Shown one piece after another: positions 25,608 through 32,882 of a DNA stretch of 58,733 nt. The first letter of the stretch is position 1. Each line of letters starts with the position of its first letter. Source of the DNA: Cellulomonas uda (GTDB taxonomy: Bacteria > Actinomycetota > Actinomycetes > Actinomycetales > Cellulomonadaceae). The stretch covers positions 1 to 58,733 of the forward strand of contig NZ_BJLP01000022.1 in the NCBI RefSeq assembly GCF_006538705.1, in the 5' to 3' direction. A program made the translations under genes and the position numbers. Under the pieces are notes generated by a model that searched no databases, had not been told where the DNA came from, and saw only the letters and a program-made list of their open reading frames with translations.

Positions 25608-28600
25608 TCAGGCCTGCATGTCGACGAAGCGGCTGAAGTGACCCTGGAACGCGACGGTGATCGTGTCGGTCGGGCCGTTTCGGTGCTTCGCGACGATCAG
25701 GTCAGCCTCGCCCGCACGCGGAGACTCCTTCTCGTAGGCGTCCTCACGGTGCAGCAGGATCACCATGTCCGCGTCCTGCTCGATGCTGTTGTGGACGGCG
25801 ATGCCGTTGGCGATGAAGTTGTGGGTCCCGACGACGGTGGCGTCGAACACCTGCTTCTCCCCCATCGGCTCGACCGCGGCGACCTCCTCCCACAGAAGGT
25901 CGTTGACGGCGTCGACCTGCATCTCGACGCGGTCGAGAACGTCGACGACCTGGGCGAGCGGCGCACGGCCCTCCCCCTGTGATCGCACGGCCGCTGCGGT
26001 CAGGACGGTGCGGACCTCGTCCCAGAGCCGGACCGGCTCGGTGGCCGTGTCGATGTCTCGCTCCCGGACACGCATGAGCAGGCTTCGAGCCGCGCCTGCG
26101 TGGCGGCCCTCGATACCGATCTCCTGCAGGAGGCGCCGGAGGTCGTCCTTCTCGACGACCTCCAGCACAACACCGTCCGCGGACCGGCGGACCCGGGTCG
26201 AGATGCCGAACCGCAGCAGCAGACGGCTGACGCCGTCGAGGACGGAGCGCCCGCTCGCGCGCAGCGACACGCGGCCGCTCGACCGTTCCAGCTCGACCCG
26301 GCCGTTCTCCGTGAGGAGCGTCCGCAGGAAGAGCGCGATCTGCTGCTTGGGCAGGTGGAACAGCGACGCCGGCATCGACTCACCGAGCTGTGCCCACACC
26401 TCGTCGGCCCAGGCCGCCGCGTGCGGGGCAGTCCGCCCGGCGATCATGCGCGCGAGCATGACGACGTCGCGGTCGTCCCAGGCTGCAGTGAGCTCCGGAC
26501 CCGGGACGTGCCGCGGGACGCCGATGCGAGTGCCCGGCTCGAGCTCACCGAGCGGGGTCCAGCCCTCGTAGGTCAGGAAGGGGTGGTTGGCGGTCGCCGT
26601 GACCTCCTTACCCGAGGCGAGGCGCAGCCGGTAGGTCGGCTTCACGCCCGTCGGGAACACATGGGTGAGGTGGCGGCGGACGTACTGCAGTCGCTCGTCG
26701 AGCGCCCAGACCGGAACGTCCGTCGCGCGCAACGCGTAGAGCTCGCCGAGCGTCGTCTCCGCGCCGGTGTCCGCGCGCAGGACGCGCGTGTCCTCGGTGA
26801 GGCAGCCGGACTCGCGCAGGTCGCTCATCTGCGGCTTCTTGTCCGTGCGCTGCTCCGGGCCTCGGTTCAGCTGCGAGATCGCGATGACCGGGACCTCGAG
26901 CTCCTTGGCGAGCAGCTTGAGCGCACGCGAGAACTCGGAGACCTCCTGCTGACGCGACTCGACGCGCTTCCCGGACGTCATGAGCTGCAGGTAGTCGATC
27001 ACGACGAGCTTGAGGTCGTGACGCTGCTTGAGGCGCCGACACTTGGCGCGGATCTCCATGAGCGACATGTTCGGCGAGTCGTCGATGAACAGCGGCGCGC
27101 CGGAGATCTTCCCCATGGTCTGCGCGATCTTCGCCCAGTCGTCCTCGCCCATCTGACCGGTGCGCAGCTTCTGCAGGTGCACGCGCGCCTCGGCGGAGAG
27201 CAGTCGCATGACGATCTCGTTGCGACTCATCTCGAGCGAGAACACCACCGCGGCCTGGTTGTGCTTGATCGCAGCCGACCGGACGACGTCGATGCCGAGC
27301 GTCGAGTTGTGCGTCGGAACCATCGCCTCGCTCGCGAGGTACAAGTGCGAGGGGTGGGCGATCTCGACGCACCGGACCGGCACGGACTCGACCGGCTCGA
27401 CCGACACGATGAACCGCTGCCACAGGCGGGGTGTCGAGCGACGACGGCGTTCCTTGTGCACGAGCTTCTTGCGTTCGAGGCCGAAGACCTCGTCGTCGGT
27501 CGTGAACGTGATGGTGAAGGCGGTCGACGTCGCTGCGGAGCGTCCGGCCACGGTGCGCGTCGACCACCCCGTGCGGTAGCCGAGCGAGTGCACGAGCTCG
27601 CGGACGTCGCACGCGAGGCGCTCGTCGGTCAGCGTGATCTGCGGGCTGCCCGTGGGGTTCACGGTCCCGTCGGTGTCGAGCAGCCCGGCGAGCAGGTCCC
27701 GCCGCTGCCGCTCGCTCGCCCTCAGGTAGGCAGCCGGGATGTGCTTGTTGCCGAGCACGCCGAGCGTCCGGAGCCGAGCCTGGACCGTGCCGTGGGCGGA
27801 GTGGCACTCCTGGCAGCGCCGCAGGCCGGACGTCTCGCGTCCGCAGTCCGGGCACGTCGGGGCGGGCGCCCCGACGCGCAACACCTTGACCTTCCCCCCG
27901 CACGACTTGCCACACGTCCGGACCTGGCGACGCGGGTTCACGTATGTCGTGCCGCAGACCTCGCAGGCGCGGGGCTCGACGTCGTCCTTGGGCAAGGACA
28001 CGGTGTAGAGGCGGGCGGGGCCGCTCGTCGGCGCCGAGCGCAGCTCGTAGCCGCGGCCCTCGATGTGCATGGCGATCTCGGGGTCGGCGCTGGTGAAGCG
28101 CGCGGACGCGGAGTGGCCGTCGCCGAGCCAGACGCCCAGCAGGTAGGGGTCGACGAGGAGGTCGGCGTCCGGGAGGCGCAGCGGGCGCGCGGTCTCGACC
28201 GAGTGGTTCGCGCGCCGGTCGGCCGTCGCGCACCGCACCGTGCCGTGGATCTCCTCGGTGGTCCAGATGCTCGGCATCCCGCCGTCCCGCTGGCGTCGAT
28301 CGGCCCGCGTGCGGGTCGCCCACTGGTGCTGGGCGTCCGCGACGATCGTCGTCCCGTCGTCGAAGGAGACCCGGTAGCAGGGGCGGTCGACCATGACGTC
28401 CGTAGCTGCGACGACGGTCGTCGGGGTGCCGTCAGCGGCAAGGAGCTGGTCGCCGACCCGGACCTCCCCCATCGTCGTCCAGCCCGTGGGGGTGGGCAGC
28501 GGGGTGTCGAGCGCCAGGGCCTTGCCGATCGCCGGACGGGCGGCGACGACGATCATCTGGCCCGGGTGCAGGCCGTTGGTCAGGCGGTCGAGGTCGGAGA

Positions 28601-29216
28601 AGCCCGTGGGGACGCCGATCATCCCCTCCCCGCGGTGACCGGCGGCCTCGATCTCGTCGACGGTCCCGCCGATGATCTCCGACAGCGGCAGGTAGTCCTC
28701 CGACGAGCGCCGCTCGGTGACGGCGTAGACCTCGGCCTGCGCGTTGTTGACGAGCTCGTCGACGTCACCGCCGTCGGTGCCGTACCCGAGCTGGACGATG
28801 CGCGTCCCGGCCTCGACGAGCTTGCGCAGGATCGCGCGCTCGCGCACGATCCGCGCGTAGTAGCCGGCGTTGGCCGCGGTCGGTACCGACGCGATCAGGG
28901 TGTGCAGGTACGGGGCGCCGCCGATGCGGGAGAGCTCGCCGCGCTTGGTGAGCTCGTCGGCGACCGTGATGGCGTCCGCGGGCTCACCGCGGCCGTACAG
29001 GTCGATGATCGCGTCGTACACGGTCTCGTGCGCGGGGCGGTAGAAGTCCGTGCCGCGGATCTGCTCGATGACGTCGGCGATCGCGTCCTTCGAGATCATC
29101 ATGCCGCCGAGCACGGACCGCTCGGCCTCGAGGTCCTGCGGCGGGGTGCGGTCGAACTCGCGCCTTCCGGAGTCCGGCTCCGGCGGCATGCCGTACTCGA
29201 GCTCTTCGATCGTCAC
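25608..29216 (-). CDS. dnaB: Replicative DNA helicase DnaB with two inteins
   Basis: Hexameric fork helicase, translated as a 1202-residue precursor from GTG 29216 (VTIEELEYGMPPEP; GTG 29225 is an alternative). Exteins are residues 1-232, 638-804 and 1144-1202, giving a 458-residue mature DnaB, the normal size. The N-terminal primase-interacting domain (LEAERSVLGGMMIS) is intact. The first intein splits the Walker A loop between Lys232 and Ser638 (RPAIGK/STLG). Walker B is VVIDYLQLM. The second intein lies after SDLRESG, before SIEQDADMVILLHRED. Both must splice for ATPase activity. A near-consensus LexA box lies 34 nt upstream, with DnaA-box-like sites beyond. It is downstream of, but divergent from, a MATE gene that separates it from rplI. 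Confidence 0.97.
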   Translation of the reverse strand: MTIEELEYGMPPEPDSGRREFDRTPPQDLEAERSVLGGMMISKDAIADVIEQIRGTDFYRPAHETVYDAIIDLYGRGEPADAITVADELTKRGELSRIGGAPYLHTLIASVPTAANAGYYARIVRERAILRKLVEAGTRIVQLGYGTDGGDVDELVNNAQAEVYAVTERRSSEDYLPLSEIIGGTVDEIEAAGHRGEGMIGVPTGFSDLDRLTNGLHPGQMIVVAARPAIGKALALDTPLPTPTGWTTMGEVRVGDQLLAADGTPTTVVAATDVMVDRPCYRVSFDDGTTIVADAQHQWATRTRADRRQRDGGMPSIWTTEEIHGTVRCATADRRANHSVETARPLRLPDADLLVDPYLLGVWLGDGHSASARFTSADPEIAMHIEGRGYELRSAPTSGPARLYTVSLPKDDVEPRACEVCGTTYVNPRRQVRTCGKSCGGKVKVLRVGAPAPTCPDCGRETSGLRRCQECHSAHGTVQARLRTLGVLGNKHIPAAYLRASERQRRDLLAGLLDTDGTVNPTGSPQITLTDERLACDVRELVHSLGYRTGWSTRTVAGRSAATSTAFTITFTTDDEVFGLERKKLVHKERRRRSTPRLWQRFIVSVEPVESVPVRCVEIAHPSHLYLASEAMVPTHNSTLGIDVVRSAAIKHNQAAVVFSLEMSRNEIVMRLLSAEARVHLQKLRTGQMGEDDWAKIAQTMGKISGAPLFIDDSPNMSLMEIRAKCRRLKQRHDLKLVVIDYLQLMTSGKRVESRQQEVSEFSRALKLLAKELEVPVIAISQLNRGPEQRTDKKPQMSDLRESGCLTEDTRVLRADTGAETTLGELYALRATDVPVWALDERLQYVRRHLTHVFPTGVKPTYRLRLASGKEVTATANHPFLTYEGWTPLGELEPGTRIGVPRHVPGPELTAAWDDRDVVMLARMIAGRTAPHAAAWADEVWAQLGESMPASLFHLPKQQIALFLRTLLTENGRVELERSSGRVSLRASGRSVLDGVSRLLLRFGISTRVRRSADGVVLEVVEKDDLRRLLQEIGIEGRHAGAARSLLMRVRERDIDTATEPVRLWDEVRTVLTAAAVRSQGEGRAPLAQVVDVLDRVEMQVDAVNDLLWEEVAAVEPMGEKQVFDATVVGTHNFIANGIAVHNSIEQDADMVILLHREDAYEKESPRAGEADLIVAKHRNGPTDTITVAFQGHFSRFVDMQA
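25788..26804 (-). mobile_element. DnaB intein 2: class 1 with decayed endonuclease
   Basis: A 339-residue intein (precursor 805-1143) after RESG. It starts CLTEDTRVLRADTG with nucleophile Cys1; block B is VTATANHPF, block F VFDATVVGTHNFIANG and block G ends AVHN before Ser+1, so the splicing parts look intact and class 1. The middle still resembles a LAGLIDADG domain, but the expected acidic residues are replaced: LARMIAGRTAP where a GDG-type motif belongs, and LRTLLTENGRV instead of a DTDG-type motif. The endonuclease is probably dead. This is the common DnaB insertion point used by cyanobacterial and mycobacterial inteins. Confidence 0.9.
27306..28520 (-). mobile_element. DnaB intein 1: class 3-like, LAGLIDADG plus Cys4 clusters
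   Basis: A 405-residue intein (precursor 233-637) in the Walker A site. It begins ALALDTPLPTPTGW, so residue 1 is Ala and the usual Cys/Ser nucleophile is missing. Block B is DGTTIVADAQHQW with Trp299 (B:12), block F has Cys616 in VRCVEI (F:4), and block G is VPTHN with Thr635 (G:5), followed by Ser. Ala1 plus this Trp/Cys/Thr set is the signature of class 3 inteins, which start splicing from the block F cysteine. Two LAGLIDADG motifs are intact: LLGVWLGDGH (359-368) and LLAGLLDTDG (508-517). Between them lie two Cys4 clusters (residues 418-471: CEVC...CGKSC and CPDC...CQEC). Homing activity is inferred. Confidence 0.9.
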
Positions 29217-29249
29217 CGTGCGCACCCTGTTCTCTGATTCGCGAACCCG

Positions 29250-29265
29250 TCGAACATTCGTTCTA
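29250..29265 (-). promoter_or_regulatory. Candidate LexA (SOS) box upstream of dnaB
   Basis: TCGAACATTCGTTCTA matches the actinobacterial LexA site TCGAAC-N4-GTTCGA at 15 of 16 positions counting the free spacer. It lies 34 nt upstream of GTG 29216 and overlaps a TAGAAC hexamer on the minus strand that could be the -10. SOS control of dnaB is inferred. Confidence 0.55.
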
Positions 29266-29365
29266 CATCGACCCGCCCACACACGGCCGAGCGCCGGCGA
29301 CGGGGAGGAGTTCTCGCGCGAGACTAGGTGCGGCGCGCGGGGTCGCGCGAATCCGGCCTGACGCC

Positions 29366-29453
29366 TGTGGAAACGCGCCCACGATCCTGTGGACGGCACT
29401 GGGGAAGGCTGTGCGTGACGATGTGCACAGGCCGTGGACAGTCCTGTGGATAA
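29366..29453. promoter_or_regulatory. Cluster of DnaA-box-like 9-mers
   Basis: On the minus strand: TTATCCACA (29445-29453, perfect), CCGTCCACA (29388-29396, fits the actinobacterial YYGTCCACA form), and weaker CTGTCCACG (29433-29441), CTGTGCACA (29422-29430) and GTTTCCACA (29366-29374). All five share orientation and sit between the divergent dnaB and MATE genes. They are too few and lack an AT-rich element, so not an origin; DnaA regulation or titration is possible. Confidence 0.5.
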
Positions 29454-29480
29454 CGTGGGACGACCCGACGAAACGCCGCT

Positions 29481-30869
29481 GTGACGAGCGCAGACGAAGT
29501 TCAACCGGTGTGGACACCGCAGGGAGCGACCGCCATCTCAGCCAACGGACAGCAACCATCCAGCATCGACCGCCAGATCCTCGCGCTCGCCGTCCCCGCC
29601 CTCGGGGCGCTCGTCGCCGAGCCGCTGTTCATCCTCGTCGACTCGGCCGTCGTCGGGCACCTGGGCACCGGCGCGCTGGCCGGACTCGCCCTCGCCTCGA
29701 GCGTCCTGCTGACCGTCGTCGGGCTGTGCGTGTTCCTCGCGTACGCGACCACGGCGAGCGTCGCGCGGCGGCTCGGGGCGGGTGACCGGGTGGGTGCGCT
29801 GCAGGTCGGCGTCGACGGGCTGTGGCTCGCCGCGGGGCTCGGCACCGTGCTCGCGGTCGCGTTGTGGGCGGCCGCCCCGTGGGTGGTGACGGTGATGGGC
29901 GCCGACGACGAGATCGCGCGGCAGGCCGTGACCTACCTGCGCTGGTCGGCGCCCGGCCTGGTGGGCATGCTGCTGGTGCTCGCCGCGACGGGCGCGCTGC
30001 GCGGGTTGCAGGACACGCGCACCCCGCTCGGGGTCGCCGTGGCCGGCGCGGTCGTGAACACCGTGCTCAACGTGACATTCGTGTGGGTCCTGGGGTTCGG
30101 CATCGCGGGATCGGGCGGCGGCACGGCGCTCACCCAGCTCGGCATGGCCGCCGTGCTCGTCGTCGTCGTGGTGCGCGGCGCGCGGGCGGCCGGATCGTCG
30201 CTCCGCCCCGCGGCCGGGGGCATCGGCGCGTCCGCGCGTCACGGCCTGCCGCTGCTCGCGCGGACCGCGACGCTGCGCGGCGCGATCCTGCTCACCACGT
30301 GGGTCGCGGCCGGGCTGGGCGCGGTGACCCTCGCGGGACACCAGGTCGTCAGCTCCGTCTGGGGTCTGGCGGCGTTCGCGCTCGACGCCCTCGCGATCGC
30401 CGCGCAGGCGCTCGTCGGGCATGCCCTCGGTGCGGGGGACGTGCCGCGCACGCGCGGGATCCTGCGCCGCACCCTCCAGTGGGGCACCGGCGCGGGCGTC
30501 GTGCTCGGGATCGTGCTGGGCGGCGCGGCCGCGCTGTACGCGCCGCTGTTCACCACGGACGACGAGGTGCGCCACGCGATCGTCGTCGGCATGCTCGTCG
30601 CGGGTGCCTGCATGCCGATCGCCGGCTGGGTGTTCGTGCTCGACGGCGTGCTGATCGGCGCGGGCGACGGGCGGTTCCTCGCGTGGGCCGGCCTCGCGAC
30701 GCTCGTCGTCTACGTGCCGTTCGCCCTCGCGGTCCGCGCCTACGCCCCACCCGGTGCGCAGGGTCTGCTCTGGCTGACCGCGGCGTTCAGCGGCGTCTTC
30801 ATGCTCGCCCGCGCCGTGACCACCGGCTACCGCGCGCGCGGCACCGCCTGGATGGTCACCGGCACCTGA
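29481..30869 (+). CDS. MATE family efflux transporter
   Basis: Cation-coupled multidrug and toxin extrusion transporter, 462 residues from GTG 29481. About 12 hydrophobic segments are visible, in two halves each starting with the conserved MATE pattern: LALAVPALGALVAEPLFILVDSAVVGHLGTGALAGL near residue 35 and LTTWVAAGLGAVTLAGHQVVSSVWGLAAFALDALAIAAQALVGHALG near residue 275. It resembles the DinF-like branch. The substrate is unknown. Divergent from dnaB across the DnaA/LexA-site region; convergent with rplI and sharing its terminator. Confidence 0.92.
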   Translation: MTSADEVQPVWTPQGATAISANGQQPSSIDRQILALAVPALGALVAEPLFILVDSAVVGHLGTGALAGLALASSVLLTVVGLCVFLAYATTASVARRLGAGDRVGALQVGVDGLWLAAGLGTVLAVALWAAAPWVVTVMGADDEIARQAVTYLRWSAPGLVGMLLVLAATGALRGLQDTRTPLGVAVAGAVVNTVLNVTFVWVLGFGIAGSGGGTALTQLGMAAVLVVVVVRGARAAGSSLRPAAGGIGASARHGLPLLARTATLRGAILLTTWVAAGLGAVTLAGHQVVSSVWGLAAFALDALAIAAQALVGHALGAGDVPRTRGILRRTLQWGTGAGVVLGIVLGGAAALYAPLFTTDDEVRHAIVVGMLVAGACMPIAGWVFVLDGVLIGAGDGRFLAWAGLATLVVYVPFALAVRAYAPPGAQGLLWLTAAFSGVFMLARAVTTGYRARGTAWMVTGT

Positions 30870-30930
30870 CCGTCCGGTCCGCACTCGGCGGCTGAGGGTG
30901 GCGCGGTGGGCAGGTGGGTGCGTGGGCATG

Positions 30931-30968
30931 CGGAAGGCCCCCGTCCCGGTGAGGACGAGGGCCTTCCG
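30931..30968. terminator. Bidirectional terminator between MATE gene and rplI
   Basis: CGGAAGGCCC pairs with GGGCCTTCCG, with a second GTCC/GGAC stem inside. It lies between two convergent genes. Confidence 0.8.
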
Positions 30969-30980
30969 GTGAGCGTCAGC

Positions 30981-31430
30981 TCAGGCAGCCACGACCTTGA
31001 CGGTCACCGTGGCGGCGACCTCCGGGTGGAGGCGGACCGAGACGGTGTACTCGCCCAGGGCCTTGATCGGCTGCGCGATCTCGACCTTGCGCTTGTCGAT
31101 CGCCGGGGCGCCCGACGCCTTGACCGCGTCCGCGATCTCGGCGGTCGTCACGGCACCGAACAGACGACCGGCGTCGCCGGCCTTCGCCGACACGACGACC
31201 GGCTTCGACTGCAGCGAGTCGCGGATGGCCTTCGCGTCGTCGAGCGAGGCGATCTCGCGCGCCTTGCGAGCCTTGCGGATCGCCGTGATGTCCTTCTCCG
31301 CACCCTTGGTCCAGGGGGCGGCGAGGTTGCGCGGGATCAGGTAGTTACGGGCGTACCCGTCCTTGACCTCGACCACGTCGCCGGGGGCGCCGAGGCCGGT
31401 GACCTCGTGCGTGAGGATGATCTTCGCCAT
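30981..31430 (-). CDS. rplI: 50S ribosomal protein L9
   Basis: Large-subunit ribosomal protein that binds 23S rRNA, 149 residues. The N-terminal L9 signature [21 protein letters not shown] (residues 17-37) is clear, followed by the long connecting helix and the C-terminal domain ([14 protein letters not shown]). Last gene of rpsF-ssb-rpsR-rplI, 15 bp after rpsR, with AAGGAGG-type ribosome binding sequence in the gap, followed by a strong terminator. Expression is coupled to the other ribosomal genes. Confidence 0.98.
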   Translation of the reverse strand: MAKIILTHEVTGLGAPGDVVEVKDGYARNYLIPRNLAAPWTKGAEKDITAIRKARKAREIASLDDAKAIRDSLQSKPVVVSAKAGDAGRLFGAVTTAEIADAVKASGAPAIDKRKVEIAQPIKALGEYTVSVRLHPEVAATVTVKVVAA

Positions 31431-31445
31431 CGTCAGGCCTCCTTC

Positions 31446-31682
31446 TCAGCGCGCCGACGACGAGTACGGCAGGAGAGCCATCTCGCGGGCGTTCTTGACG
31501 GCGCGAGCGATCGCGCGCTGCTCCTGCACGGACACACCGGTCACCCGACGCGCGCGGATCTTGCCGCGGTCGGAGATGAACTTGCGCAGCAGCGCGGTGT
31601 CCTTGTAGTCGACAACCTCGATCTTGGCTGCCTTGAGCGGGTTCTGCTTCTTCTTGGGCTTACGAACAACGGCCTTGGCCAT
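31446..31682 (-). CDS. rpsR: 30S ribosomal protein S18
   Basis: Small-subunit ribosomal protein, 78 residues, basic. It contains the S18 core [30 protein letters not shown] followed by [22 protein letters not shown]18 pairs with S6 on the ribosome, consistent with rpsF in the same cluster. It has no CxxC zinc motif, unlike the zinc-form paralogue found in some actinobacteria. Between ssb and rplI. Confidence 0.98.
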   Translation of the reverse strand: MAKAVVRKPKKKQNPLKAAKIEVVDYKDTALLRKFISDRGKIRARRVTGVSVQEQRAIARAVKNAREMALLPYSSSAR

Positions 31683-31798
31683 CGCGGTGCTCCTGTCTCT
31701 GGAGCCCCGGGCGTTGCCATGCCCGGGGATGTGGTGTCTGGGGGTTCGAGGGACCTCGTGCGGGACCGTGCGTCAGACGCGCGGGACCGCGGGGCCGG

Positions 31799-32302
31799 TC
31801 AGAACGGGGGCTCGTCCGAGTAGCCGCCGCCCGCGGGCGTGGCCCACGGGTCGTCGCCGGCCGAGCCGGACGACTGGCCGCCACCGGAGTAGCCGCCGCC
31901 GCCACCGCCGCCGAAGCCACCGCCGCCGCCACCCGAACGCTGGGTCCGGGTGACCTTGGCCGTGGCGTAGCGCAGCGACGGGCCGACCTCGTCGACCTGC
32001 AGCTCGACGACCGTGCGCTTCTCGCCCTCACGTGTCTCGTACGAGCGCTGGACGAGGCGACCGGTCACGATGACGCGGGTGCCCTTGGTGAGCGACTCCG
32101 CCACCGACTCCGCCGCCTCCCGCCAGATCGAGCAGCGCAGGAACAGAGTCTCGCCGTCCTTCCACTCGTTGCTCTGACGGTCGAACGTGCGCGGCGTCGA
32201 CGCGACGGTGAAGTTGGCCACGGCCGCACCCGACGGGGTGAAGCGCAGCTCCGGGTCCCCGGTCAGGTTCCCGATCACCGTGATGACGGTCTCACCAGCC
32301 AT
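31799..32302 (-). CDS. ssb: Single-stranded DNA-binding protein
   Basis: Essential ssDNA-binding protein, 167 residues. The OB fold spans about residues 1-110 ([22 protein letters not shown] at the start; [30 protein letters not shown]). A Gly-rich disordered linker ([21 protein letters not shown]) leads to the acidic tail DEPPF, which recruits partner proteins. Between rpsF and rpsR, the standard bacterial arrangement. A start at ATG 32302 gives the expected MAGET N-terminus. Confidence 0.98.
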   Translation of the reverse strand: MAGETVITVIGNLTGDPELRFTPSGAAVANFTVASTPRTFDRQSNEWKDGETLFLRCSIWREAAESVAESLTKGTRVIVTGRLVQRSYETREGEKRTVVELQVDEVGPSLRYATAKVTRTQRSGGGGGGFGGGGGGGYSGGGQSSGSAGDDPWATPAGGGYSDEPPF

Positions 32303-32383
32303 GCCAGCTCCTCGCTCGATTCCGAACTGCTTCGACGTAGGTCCTTCGAGGTGGTGAGCACGCTAGGCGCGCCCACCCACAGG

Positions 32384-32677
32384 TCACGCCTCGCGGCGGA
32401 GGACCTTGGTGCGCAGGACGACCTCGTTGAGGCCGAGCTGACGGTCGAGCTCCTTGGCCGTCGCCGGCTCCGCGGTGAAGTCGACCACCGCGTAGATGCC
32501 CTCGGACTTCTTCTTGATGTCGTACGCCAGGCGGCGGCGACCCCAGACGTCCACCTTGTCGACCGAGCCGCCGTCGGTCTTGACGACCGTCAGGTACTTG
32601 TCGAGCGACGGGGCGACGGTGCGCTCCTCGATCTCGGGGTCGAGGATGATCATGATCTCGTACTGACGCAGGCTCAT
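32384..32677 (-). CDS. rpsF: 30S ribosomal protein S6
   Basis: Small-subunit ribosomal protein, 97 residues. Reads [21 protein letters not shown] and [22 protein letters not shown], the S6 hallmark. Start chosen at ATG 32677, because GGAGG lies 6 nt upstream and the in-frame GTG at 32683 falls within that ribosome binding region. First gene of rpsF-ssb-rpsR-rplI. Confidence 0.98.
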   Translation of the reverse strand: MSLRQYEIMIILDPEIEERTVAPSLDKYLTVVKTDGGSVDKVDVWGRRRLAYDIKKKSEGIYAVVDFTAEPATAKELDRQLGLNEVVLRTKVLRREA

Positions 32678-32882
32678 ACCCACCTCCTCTGGTCTCAGCG
32701 GTCACGGTCGTTCCGTGACAGGAGGGTTCTCGTGCGTCGCTGCGGCGGCCCGGTCCTCGTCGGACCCGGTCGCCGTCCCGCGTCCCCGCCGATGGCGGCA
32801 AGGGTGAGCGGGCACAGCAATGTTCTAGCCTACCGGCCCGGCTCCGCGGCGGCGAAATCGTCGGGCTGTGGACGACGAGGCG

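Noticed and set aside
29366..29453. Chromosomal origin oriC.
   Set aside because: Few boxes, no AT-rich unwinding region, and no dnaA/dnaN neighbours; the par end of the window points to oriC lying beyond rsmG.
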